8,348 nt of DNA from an uncultured Clostridia bacterium (GTDB lineage Bacteria; Bacillota; Clostridia; Christensenellales; CAG-138), in assembly GCA_937913075.1 (NCBI GenBank), contig CALEPU010000248.1, forward strand, positions 1 to 8,348, given 5' to 3'. Within the stretch, counting starts at the first letter, position 1, and every line of letters begins with the position of its first letter. Positions 1 through 5,485 of the stretch are shown in pieces. Below the pieces are notes generated by a model. That model had not been told where the DNA came from and did no database searches. It saw only the letters and a list, made by a program, of their open reading frames with translations. A program made the position numbers and the translations under genes.

Positions 1-547
1 TTAGTCTCCATATCACGCCGCCGAGGATAGCCGCTTTATTTGCGAGACGGGTACCGAACCTCTTGCCTATGGCGAGCCCCGCCATGCAGATAACGAACGT
101 GACGGCGGCGACTATCAGGGCGCAGATGAGCGCTTTCAGCCAATCGTAATCGGCGATGGTGAAGCCGACGGAAAGGGCGTCTATCGAGGTGGCGATCCCC
201 TGCACTATCAAAGCGCCGAAGGTGACGGCGGGCTGCTCGTCGCCCTCCTTGTTTTTAATGCCGGAGATGAGCATTTTGCCGCCTATAAAGCCGAGCAGCA
301 GCAGCGCGATCCACGGAATAAACCTCTGCACTGCGCCGAAGAGGCTGACAACGGTATGTACGCAGACCCAGCCGAGCATTGGCATGAGCGCTTGAAAGAA
401 CGCAAACGTGCCCGCGATCAGGAGCATTTTGCGTGCGCGCATTTTCGGCTCGCCGAGACCGTTTGCAAGCGATACGGAGAATGCGTCCATAGCAAGACCT
501 ACTCCCAGACCCGCGCTGTTGAAAAAGAATACGGGTTCGAGCTGCAT
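1..547 (-). CDS. mntP: Manganese efflux pump MntP, 3' end cut by window edge
   Basis: An integral membrane protein of the MntP (former DUF204) family, which exports Mn2+ from the cytoplasm. The visible 182 residues start at ATG 547 with AAGGAG 8 nt upstream, and the frame stays open to base 1. Family members are about 185-190 residues, so only a few are missing. The two-fold repeat typical of the family is visible: GLAMDAFSVSL (residues 17-27) and ATSIDALSVGF (119-129), each with the conserved membrane aspartate (D21, D123). About six hydrophobic segments can be read, separated by a short charged loop near residues 98-106 (KNKEGDEQP). The gene begins 25 nt after the glycosyltransferase stop with no promoter or terminator between, so it is probably cotranscribed with it. 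I see no yybP-ykoY manganese riboswitch in front of it. The family call is firm; Mn2+ specificity is by family. Confidence 0.93.
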   Translation of the reverse strand, partial: MQLEPVFFFNSAGLGVGLAMDAFSVSLANGLGEPKMRARKMLLIAGTFAFFQALMPMLGWVCVHTVVSLFGAVQRFIPWIALLLLGFIGGKMLISGIKNKEGDEQPAVTFGALIVQGIATSIDALSVGFTIADYDWLKALICALIVAAVTFVICMAGLAIGKRFGTRLANKAAILGGVIWRL

Positions 548-572
548 TTTAAAAACTCCTTACTATAAAAGT

Positions 573-1694
573 TCAGTTGCCGTTGTCTTTCAGGTTTTCC
601 TTCTGCTTTGTGGGGAAAACGAACTTTCTTTGGAGAATAAAGCTTAACGGATACAGCGACGCCTGCACGACGAGCTGGGCTATCCAAAGAGGAAGTCCGT
701 TTGCGGTGGAAACCAGTGACAGCAGCAGATAATTGGCTGCAAGCAGCGCGATAATTACAAGATAATAGCGGAATATGCTCGACCAGCTTTTTGTCTTGAA
801 CACGACCTTGCGGTTGAGCAGATAATTAACAAAGGAGCTTACCGCCCTTGCAATGATAAGGGCAAGCAGATGGGTATCGACGTTCATGCCTAAGAGCGGC
901 AGCCTGTACTCCCCGGGCACGGTCTCCACTGCGGAGGGCAGCCGGCGGAACACCGCCGCCAAAATAAGCAGCAGAGCGTAGTCCACAACGAAGCTCGAAA
1001 AGGACGAGAGCATGAATACTATTATCATCTTATAGATGAGCCACGAATCCTTAAAGCCCCTGAAATGGCTGCTCTTGTTGCCGGAAAGGTAGACGGTCTC
1101 TATCGGCACCTCAACTATAGGTATATGGTGCTTGGTGGTAAAGAGGAGCTGATTGATCTCGTAATCGTATCTGTCACCGCCAATGGTGAGCATATCGTCT
1201 ATGCCCTGCACCGAAAAGGCGCGAAGTCCCGTCTGAGTATCATAAACTCTTACGCCCGTGGTTATGGCAAAAATACTCCTCGTTATGGAATTGCCCATTT
1301 TGCTGCGCAGCGGCACCTTGCCGTTCAATTTGCGGCTGCCTGTGACGAAAGCCTTGGGCTCCGCCCGCCATGCCGCCGCGACCTTTAAAGCATCCGATAC
1401 GAGGTGCTGCCCGTCGGCGTCGACGGTGACGACGCCCTCGTTCTCTGCGGCGACGGTTTTGATATATGCAAGCCCCGTTTTAAGAGCGGCGCCCTTGCCG
1501 CAGTTGCTTTCGTGCCGCAGCACCTTGACCCTGCCGCCGTACTTATCCGAAAGAAGCTCGCCGAAAACAGCGGCATACGCCTCGCCGCTGCCGTCATCAA
1601 CTACCACTATATTATAATCATCATAGCCCATAAAGCCCGAAACGACGGAAAAAATCGCCTCGTCGGGGCAATAGGCGGGAATAAGTACGTACAT
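573..1694 (-). CDS. GT2 glycosyltransferase fused to GtrA-like membrane domain
   Basis: A 373-residue two-domain membrane protein. Residues 1-220 are a family 2 glycosyltransferase of the dolichyl-/undecaprenyl-phosphate sugar synthase type: VLIPAY near the start, VVDDGS at 31-36, the metal/nucleotide-sugar motif DADGQH at 92-97, and DTQTGLRAF at 152-160. Residues about 223-359 are a GtrA-like domain with four hydrophobic helices and the typical ARAVSSFVNYLLNRKVVF and LQRKFVF stretches. The likely role is to load a sugar onto a lipid carrier at the inner membrane face and help flip it for cell-envelope decoration; the sugar is unknown. Two ATGs sit at 1697 and 1694. The second has the better distance from GGAGG and gives the conserved start MYVLIPAY. 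A longer frame reaching 1754 is rejected because it would begin inside the -35 box. Followed by mntP. Confidence 0.9.
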   Translation of the reverse strand: MYVLIPAYCPDEAIFSVVSGFMGYDDYNIVVVDDGSGEAYAAVFGELLSDKYGGRVKVLRHESNCGKGAALKTGLAYIKTVAAENEGVVTVDADGQHLVSDALKVAAAWRAEPKAFVTGSRKLNGKVPLRSKMGNSITRSIFAITTGVRVYDTQTGLRAFSVQGIDDMLTIGGDRYDYEINQLLFTTKHHIPIVEVPIETVYLSGNKSSHFRGFKDSWLIYKMIIVFMLSSFSSFVVDYALLLILAAVFRRLPSAVETVPGEYRLPLLGMNVDTHLLALIIARAVSSFVNYLLNRKVVFKTKSWSSIFRYYLVIIALLAANYLLLSLVSTANGLPLWIAQLVVQASLYPLSFILQRKFVFPTKQKENLKDNGN

Positions 1695-1725
1695 CATGCC
1701 TCCATGCGTTACAATAACGAGCATT

Positions 1726-1754
1726 ATTATACAACGAAACCGAGCTTTTAGCAA
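1726..1754 (-). promoter_or_regulatory. Promoter of the glycosyltransferase-mntP unit
   Basis: Minus strand: TTGCTA (-35, 1754-1749), exactly 17 nt, then a perfect TATAAT (-10, 1731-1726). Transcription would start near 1719, giving a leader of about 25 nt before ATG 1694. It also excludes upstream start codons for the gene. Confidence 0.75.
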
Positions 1755-1781
1755 ATACCGATATTAGAATAATTTGCAAGC

Positions 1782-1810
1782 TTTACGCAGACGCAAAGGA
1801 GTGCTATAAT
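1782..1810 (+). promoter_or_regulatory. Plus-strand extended -10 promoter
   Basis: TTTACG (-35, 1782-1787; 4 of 6 to consensus), a 17-nt spacer, then TGCTATAAT (1802-1810), a perfect extended -10 (TGn TATAAT). It points away from the glycosyltransferase promoter and toward the terminator at 1894-1917. No protein gene follows on this strand: the first ATG (1809) meets a stop after two codons. It may therefore drive a small RNA. Confidence 0.55.
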
Positions 1811-1816
1811 GCCCTG

Positions 1817-1917
1817 AGCACAGGAAAGCCGCTTTGCCGTGCCCGTATTCGGCGCCGGCTTGACAGGTTTTATAAGAGCCTTTGAACATTAAAGGGAGCG
1901 AATGAACGCTCCCTTTT
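1817..1917 (+). ncRNA. Candidate small non-coding RNA, about 100 nt
   Basis: Defined by an extended -10 promoter just upstream and an intrinsic terminator at its end. Within it, GCCGTGCC (1836-1843) pairs with GGCGC-c-GGC (1851-1859) across a 7-nt loop, giving an 8-bp hairpin with one G-U pair and one bulged C. A second alternative pairs AGCCG with CGGCT around it. The 3' hairpin (1894-1913) is the terminator. No coding potential is visible. It lacks the GGAAGGAAGCAGCC-type core of SRP RNA and is too short for 6S or tmRNA. I do not recognise the family; the call rests on promoter, structure and terminator only. Confidence 0.38.
1894..1917. terminator. Intrinsic terminator, usable on both strands
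   Basis: GGGAGCG (1894-1900), loop AATGAA, CGCTCCC (1907-1913), then TTTT on the plus strand. Flanking AT bases extend the stem as ATTAAA / TTTAAT. On the minus strand the same hairpin is followed by TTTAAT. It would end the small plus-strand transcript and also back up the thiolase terminator coming from the right. Confidence 0.7.
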
Positions 1918-1964
1918 AATGGCACTTATCTTCAAAACAAACAGTTCAAAAATGCAAGCCGCGC

Positions 1965-1985
1965 AAAAGTCCTTTAAGGACTTTT
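1965..1985 (-). terminator. Hairpin after thiolase, probable weak terminator
   Basis: AAAAGTCCTT-T-AAGGACTTTT is a 21-nt perfect inverted repeat (7-bp stem with a 5-nt loop in practice), 14 nt past the thiolase stop. On the minus strand the 3' arm ends in TTTT before GC-rich sequence, so termination may be partial, with the stronger hairpin at 1894-1917 behind it. Confidence 0.45.
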
Positions 1986-1999
1986 ACGAAAGCGGAAGC

Positions 2000-3187
2000 T
2001 TACATAGCTTCAACAATGGTGGCGACGCCCATGCCGCCGCCGACGCAGAGGGTGGCAAGACCGGTCTTCAAGCCGGAGTGCTTGAGCTCATACAGCAGGG
2101 TGACGAGTATGCGGCAGCCGGAAGCGCCGATGGGGTGGCCGATGGAGATCGCGCCGCCATTGACGTTGACCTTATTGATATCCCAGCCGAGATCCTTGCC
2201 GACGGCGAGGGACTGAGCGGCGAACGCCTCGTTGGCCTCGATGCGGTCAAGCTGATCTATTGTCATATTGGCCTTTGCAAGTGCCTTCCTCGTTGCGGCA
2301 ACGGGACCGACGCCCATTATGCTGGGCTCAACGCCGGCGGAAGCGCCGACGACGAACCTTGCCATGGGTTTAACGCCGAGCTCCTTAGCCTTCTCAGCGC
2401 TCATTATGACGACTGCGGCAGCGCCGTCGTTGATGCCCGAGGCGTTGCCCGCGGTGACGGTGCCGTCCTTCTTGAAGGCGGGACGCAGCTTAGCGAGAGC
2501 TTCCATTGTAGTTCCGGGACGGTTGTGCTCATCCTTCTTGAACTCTACTATCTCCTTCTTGACCTTGACGGGAACGGGGACTATCTCCTCGTCAAACTTG
2601 CCCTCTTCCTGCGCTTTGGCGGTGTTTAACTGAGAACGGAGAGCGAACTCATCCTGCATCTCGCGGGTGATGCCCCACTGCTCGGCGACGTTCTCGGCGG
2701 TGATGCCCATGTGATAATCGTTGAATGCCTCCCAAAGACCGTCCTTTACCATCATATCGACTATGTTGGCTGTGGGCATGCTCATGCGGTAGCCGTACCT
2801 TGCCTGGGGAATGGCGTAAGCTGTGGCGGACATATTCTCCATACCGCCGACGACCATGCAGTCAGCCTCACCCGCCATTATCATTGCGGCGGCGAGGTTG
2901 ACCGCTTTAAGACCGGAGCCGCAGACGTTGTTTATCGTCTCGGCGGGGACCTCCACGGGGATGCCCGCCTTAACGGACGCCTGGCGGGCGACGCGCTGGC
3001 CGAGACCGCCCTGCAATACGCAGCCCATTATGACCTCGTCAACGTCCGAGGGCTTTATTCCCGCGCGGTTGACGGCTTCTTTTATGACGATGGCGCCGAG
3101 CTCAACGGCGGGAGTATCCTTGAGGGAACCTCCGAAGGTACCGACAGCGGTACGGACGGCGCTTGCGATTACAACTTCCTTAGACAT
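2000..3187 (-). CDS. thlA: Acetyl-CoA C-acetyltransferase (thiolase II)
   Basis: Cytoplasmic biosynthetic-type thiolase, 395 residues, the usual length. It joins two acetyl-CoA into acetoacetyl-CoA plus CoA, or runs in reverse. All catalytic elements are present: the acyl-carrying cysteine in NNVCGSGLKAV (C89), NEAF (from N319), the histidine of ISIGHPIGASG (H351) and the second active cysteine in LCVGGGMG (C381). The N-terminus MSKEVVIASAVRTAVGTF is typical. ATG 3187 is preferred over an in-frame TTG at 3193, which sits only 4 nt from AGGAGG (3203-3198). It is the last gene of the CoA-transferase cluster, but an intrinsic terminator stands 27 nt upstream of its start codon. The symbol is by analogy with clostridial thl/atoB; which direction dominates cannot be read from sequence. 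Confidence 0.95.
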   Translation of the reverse strand: MSKEVVIASAVRTAVGTFGGSLKDTPAVELGAIVIKEAVNRAGIKPSDVDEVIMGCVLQGGLGQRVARQASVKAGIPVEVPAETINNVCGSGLKAVNLAAAMIMAGEADCMVVGGMENMSATAYAIPQARYGYRMSMPTANIVDMMVKDGLWEAFNDYHMGITAENVAEQWGITREMQDEFALRSQLNTAKAQEEGKFDEEIVPVPVKVKKEIVEFKKDEHNRPGTTMEALAKLRPAFKKDGTVTAGNASGINDGAAAVVIMSAEKAKELGVKPMARFVVGASAGVEPSIMGVGPVAATRKALAKANMTIDQLDRIEANEAFAAQSLAVGKDLGWDINKVNVNGGAISIGHPIGASGCRILVTLLYELKHSGLKTGLATLCVGGGMGVATIVEAM

Positions 3188-3214
3188 ATACAATATACCT
3201 CCTGTTTAAGTTTT

Positions 3215-3240
3215 AAAAAAGGGCAGGAACAAGCCTGCCC
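3215..3240 (-). terminator. Intrinsic terminator between ctfB and thiolase
   Basis: Minus strand: GGGCAGG (3240-3234), 6-nt loop CTTGTT, CCTGCCC (3227-3221), then TTTTTT (3220-3215). It is a textbook strong terminator lying 8 nt after the ctfB stop and 27 nt before the thiolase ATG, with the thiolase ribosome binding site just downstream of the U tract. Confidence 0.85.
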
Positions 3241-3248
3241 GTATTAAC

Positions 3249-3902
3249 TCAGTCAATAACGTCCATCGCTTTGAGATCGACGGGGACGATCAGTTTTGCG
3301 TCGGTCGCCGCCAATACCTGCTCAACTGTGTAGTTGGGGTTGATCTCTTCAAGCACGATGCCCTTATCGGTAACGTGCATAAAGCCCATTTCGGTGACGA
3401 TATAGTCAACAACGCCGGCGCCGGTCAACGCAAAGGTGCAGTTCTCAACGATCTTGGGGTTGCCCTTCTGTGTATGCTCCATAGCGACTACGACCTGCTT
3501 TGCGCCGGAGACGAGGTCCATAGCGCCGCCGATGCCGCCCATCTTATTGGGGAGGCACCAGTTGGCAAGGTTGCCCTTGGAGTCTACCTGATAAGCGCCG
3601 AGGATAGTCATGTCGATATGACCGCCCCTTATTGCGCCGAAGGAATCGGTAGAGATAATGAACTGTGCGCCGGGCTTAACGTCTACCATCATGCCGCCTG
3701 CATCGACGACGTTGGGATCGCCCTTGCCTTCTTCGGAATAGCCGCCTGCGCCGATGATGCCGTTCTCCGCATGGACTATAAGCTCAACGCCCTCGGGCAG
3801 CCAGTTGGCAACGAGCTGGGGAATGCCGACGCCGAGGTTTACGACCTCACCGTCATGGAGCATCTGCGCGACACGCCTTGCAATAATGTTCTTGTTATCC
3901 AT
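3249..3902 (-). CDS. ctfB: Short-chain acyl-CoA transferase, subunit B
   Basis: The 217-residue beta subunit of a family I CoA-transferase (AtoA/CtfB/ScoB type), working with the subunit encoded just upstream. The complex moves CoA between acids such as acetate, acetoacetate or butyrate by a ping-pong route through a glutamyl-CoA thioester. The catalytic glutamate is in HAENGIIGAGG (E46); most relatives have SENG or AENG here. Other signatures are LGVGIPQLVANWLP (23-36) and GGHIDMTILGAYQVD (93-107). Length is normal. ATG 3902 follows GGAGG by 8 nt, and that site lies only a few bases past the subunit A stop (gap 14 nt), which suits equal expression of the two subunits. Exact acid partners cannot be told from sequence; the neighbouring thiolase favours acetoacetate/butyrate over succinate. 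Confidence 0.93.
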   Translation of the reverse strand: MDNKNIIARRVAQMLHDGEVVNLGVGIPQLVANWLPEGVELIVHAENGIIGAGGYSEEGKGDPNVVDAGGMMVDVKPGAQFIISTDSFGAIRGGHIDMTILGAYQVDSKGNLANWCLPNKMGGIGGAMDLVSGAKQVVVAMEHTQKGNPKIVENCTFALTGAGVVDYIVTEMGFMHVTDKGIVLEEINPNYTVEQVLAATDAKLIVPVDLKAMDVID

Positions 3903-3916
3903 TGTAATTACCTCCG

Positions 3917-4576
3917 TCAGTCCTTCTTGGGAACGGGCACTACGGCGTTGACATAGATGCCGGAAACGGTCACGAGCTCGGGATCTATGCCGCCGACGGG
4001 CACGATTTCATTCGCCTCGACTATAACGTAATCGGCTGCGGTAGCCATAGCCGCGTTATAGTTTTTGGAGGAGCCCTTCATGAATATATTGCCCATCTCG
4101 TCCGCCACCTCGGCGTGGATGAAGGCGACGTTTGCGCGGAGCGCGGTCTCCATAATATACTTGCGGCCGTTGAACCAGCGGGTGTCCTTGCCCTCTTCAA
4201 TGATGGTGCCGACGCCCGTGGGGGTATAGAATGCCGCGATGCCGAAGCCGCCCGCACGGATGCGCTCGGTCAAGGTACCCTGCGGATTGATGTGCAGGCA
4301 CTTGGGGTTGGCCTTGTACATCTCCTGCGCGGCGGGGTTACGGACTATCCAAGTGCATATGAGATCCGTAACGCGACCGGAAGCTAAAAGCGGGGTCAGG
4401 CTGGAGCCGTACTCGCCCATATCGTTGTTGACGATGGTAAGCCCCTTAGAGGGGTGATCGAGGAAGGTGTGGATAAGATACTCGGGGCTGCCGCACATAA
4501 GAAAACCGCCGACCATTATGGTGTCGCCATCCTTAATGTGGGAGAAAGCCTCCTCCACTGTGGTAACTTTGTTCAT
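3917..4576 (-). CDS. ctfA: Short-chain acyl-CoA transferase, subunit A
   Basis: The 219-residue alpha subunit of a family I CoA-transferase (AtoD/CtfA type). It carries the glycine-rich CoA-contact loop MVGGFLMCGSPEYLI (21-35) and the signature TLTERIRAGGFGIAAFYTPT (101-120). It pairs with subunit B encoded immediately downstream. Start ATG 4576 has AGGAGGT 4 nt upstream and gives MNKVTTVEEAF, the expected N-terminus. A longer frame from a GTG at 4615 would add 13 residues unlike the family and would read through the ribosome binding site, so it is rejected. First gene of the cluster A, B, thiolase, the same order as atoD-atoA-atoB of enterobacteria minus the transporter. Promoter and a possible operator lie directly upstream. 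Confidence 0.93.
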   Translation of the reverse strand: MNKVTTVEEAFSHIKDGDTIMVGGFLMCGSPEYLIHTFLDHPSKGLTIVNNDMGEYGSSLTPLLASGRVTDLICTWIVRNPAAQEMYKANPKCLHINPQGTLTERIRAGGFGIAAFYTPTGVGTIIEEGKDTRWFNGRKYIMETALRANVAFIHAEVADEMGNIFMKGSSKNYNAAMATAADYVIVEANEIVPVGGIDPELVTVSGIYVNAVVPVPKKD

Positions 4577-4600
4577 TCTGACCTCCTGTAAATTCGGCAA

Positions 4601-4616
4601 TGTGATAAATTGCACA
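4601..4616. promoter_or_regulatory. CRP/FNR-like palindrome in ctfA leader
   Basis: TGTGATAAATTGCACA matches the TGTGA-N6-TCACA pattern at 9 of 10 positions. It lies between the predicted transcription start (about 4627) and the ribosome binding site (4587-4581), where a bound regulator would block transcription. The regulator is unknown; the match could also be chance in AT-rich DNA. Confidence 0.35.
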
Positions 4617-4633
4617 CTGATACCAATATAAAC

Positions 4634-4661
4634 ATTTTACCAGACGGATAAAAAATGTCAA
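4634..4661 (-). promoter_or_regulatory. Promoter of the ctfA-ctfB(-thl) operon
   Basis: Minus strand: perfect TTGACA (4661-4656), 16-nt spacer, TAAAAT (4639-4634), preceded by TGG so that it forms an extended -10. The predicted start near 4627 gives a leader of about 50 nt. A second ATTGAC lies 14 bp upstream of the one in the -35 box. Confidence 0.75.
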
Positions 4662-4689
4662 TCTTAATCGGTCAATTTTGCCAAATATA

Positions 4690-4736
4690 TTGAAAAAGAA
4701 ATGCGGCAGTCCGGGCTTCCTGCCCTCACTGCCGCA
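4690..4736 (-). terminator. Intrinsic terminator of the ECF S-component gene
   Basis: TGCGGCAGT pairs with ACTGCCGCA (4702-4710 with 4728-4736), with an inner GGGC/GCCC stem closing a 5-nt loop. On the minus strand it is followed by TTCTTTTTCAA. It separates this gene from the ctfA promoter, which begins 29 nt further on. Confidence 0.8.
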
Positions 4737-4770
4737 AGCGAACGTTTTTGATATTAGGCGAAAGCCCGCG

Positions 4771-5295
4771 TCAATCTATGAGCTTTGCCTTTTTGAATGC
4801 CATTACGATGGGCGGGATAACGACTATCTGCAAAGCTATGCCCGGCAGAGCGTTGACTACGCCCCTCGTCCAGAAGGCGGCAAGACCGAACTCGGCTTTG
4901 CCCGCGAACATGAGCGCATACATGAAGGCGCCCCAAACAAGGCGTCCGAGTATCATCGCGATAATCAGAGTGACGTAAATATAGCCGGTTTTCTTGGGGA
5001 ATACCCTGTAAAAAATGCCGGCAAAGAGACCGTATGCGCCAAGCTCGAAGCACATGGCGACGGCAGTCGGGAAGAGCGGCGGCATGCTGAGCGTAAGAGA
5101 GCGCAGAAGCGGCGCGATGACGCCCACCGCGAGCCCGTAGACGGGACCGCAGATAAAGCCGCAGAGCAGCACCGGCAGGTGCATGGGGCAAAGCATATTG
5201 CCTATCTCGGGTATCTGCCCCGTCAAGAAGGGGAGCACGTAGGCGAGCGCCAAAAACATGGCGGCAAAAATGAGTTTTTTAAGTCCTTTGTTCAT
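4771..5295 (-). CDS. ECF transporter S component, substrate unknown
   Basis: A 174-residue, very hydrophobic protein with about six membrane segments (near 8-25, 38-60, 76-96, 105-128, 138-160 and the C-terminal end), the size and topology of energy-coupling-factor substrate-binding subunits. The first helix carries an A-x-x-x-A pattern (AMFLA, 12-16) of the type that contacts the EcfT subunit. It would capture a vitamin or related small molecule outside the cell and use a shared EcfA1A2T module encoded elsewhere. The conserved region GQIPEIGNMLCPMHLPVLLC (26-45) does not let me name the ligand. ATG 5295 is chosen; a TTG at 5298 is a possible alternative at 8 nt from AGGA. It has its own promoter, a structured leader with a terminator, and its own 3' terminator, so it appears to be a regulated single-gene unit. 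Confidence 0.85.
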   Translation of the reverse strand: MNKGLKKLIFAAMFLALAYVLPFLTGQIPEIGNMLCPMHLPVLLCGFICGPVYGLAVGVIAPLLRSLTLSMPPLFPTAVAMCFELGAYGLFAGIFYRVFPKKTGYIYVTLIIAMILGRLVWGAFMYALMFAGKAEFGLAAFWTRGVVNALPGIALQIVVIPPIVMAFKKAKLID

Positions 5296-5298
5296 CAA

Positions 5299-5450
5299 TA
5301 GTTACTTCCTTTGCTTTTATCGGTACCGCCGTCTAAAAAAGGCGAACGGAACTCCCCTGCCGGGAAGCCGTGCGCCTTCATGGAACACATTATAATATCG
5401 GGTCTTGCCGCCGCACTGCAGTGCGGATGGCGGGCTTCATGCCCTGCCGT
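5299..5450 (-). promoter_or_regulatory. Structured leader of the ECF gene, attenuator or riboswitch candidate
   Basis: From the predicted start near 5450 the minus-strand RNA holds a hairpin GGC-a-GGGC / GCCC-GCC (5447-5428), a 16-nt perfect palindrome CCGCACTGCAGTGCGG (5426-5411), then the U-tract terminator at 5378-5335, all before the ribosome binding site near 5311-5305. A terminator placed between promoter and gene in a vitamin-transporter unit is the usual layout of ligand-controlled attenuation. I cannot match it to TPP, FMN, THF, cobalamin, preQ1 or T-box consensus elements. A TATAAT without a good -35 at 5394-5389 could be a second start. Confidence 0.45.
5335..5378 (-). terminator. 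Terminator inside the ECF leader
   Basis: Minus strand: AAGGCG (5344-5339 side pairing with 5378-5373), ACGG/CCGT (5346-5349 with 5368-5371) and an inner CCC/GGG, then TTTTTT (5340-5335). It lies about 40 nt before the start codon and would cut off transcription before the gene unless an alternative fold forms. Confidence 0.7.
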
Positions 5451-5469
5451 ATCATTATGATACAGCAGG
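5443..5469. repeat. 27-nt inverted repeat over the ECF promoter -10
   Basis: CCTGC-c-GTATCAT-t-ATGATAC-a-GCAGG: 5 bp, one mismatch, 7 bp, single central base. The inner palindrome contains the -10 box (5462-5457). It could be an operator, or a hairpin ending the upstream DUF3842 transcript, whose stop is 6 nt away. No U tract follows. Confidence 0.55.
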
Positions 5470-5485
5470 TGCGGTCATTTGTCAA
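5457..5485 (-). promoter_or_regulatory. Promoter of the ECF S-component gene
   Basis: Minus strand: perfect TTGACA (5485-5480), 17-nt spacer, TATCAT (5462-5457; 5 of 6). The -35 box lies in the last codons of the DUF3842 gene. The start near 5450 gives a leader of about 150 nt. Confidence 0.7.

Noticed and set aside
1695..1754. Longer N-terminus for the glycosyltransferase (20 extra residues)
   Set aside because: The extension would begin in the -35 box of the gene's own promoter, and the family starts at VLIPAY.
1809..1817. Ribosome-site-like AAGGAG followed by ATG CCC TGA
   Set aside because: Encodes only two residues and overlaps the -10 of the small-RNA promoter, so it would not be on the transcript.
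1860..1888. Second plus-strand promoter beginning with a perfect TTGACA
   Set aside because: No acceptable -10 at 16-18 nt (TGAACA only), and the transcript would meet the terminator at once.
1919..2629. Plus-strand open frame of 236 codons opposite thiolase
   Set aside because: Antisense shadow of the strongly supported thiolase gene, with low-complexity composition and no start signal.
4678..5301. Plus-strand open frame of 207 codons opposite the ECF gene
   Set aside because: Starts at TTG inside the terminator region, very charged and repetitive composition, and lies opposite a clear membrane protein gene.
5317..5334. T-box-like GGCGGTACCG in the ECF leader
   Set aside because: Resembles the T-box core but comes after the U tract, not before the terminator. 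The flanking bases do not fit, and no stem I with AGUA-type motifs is seen upstream.
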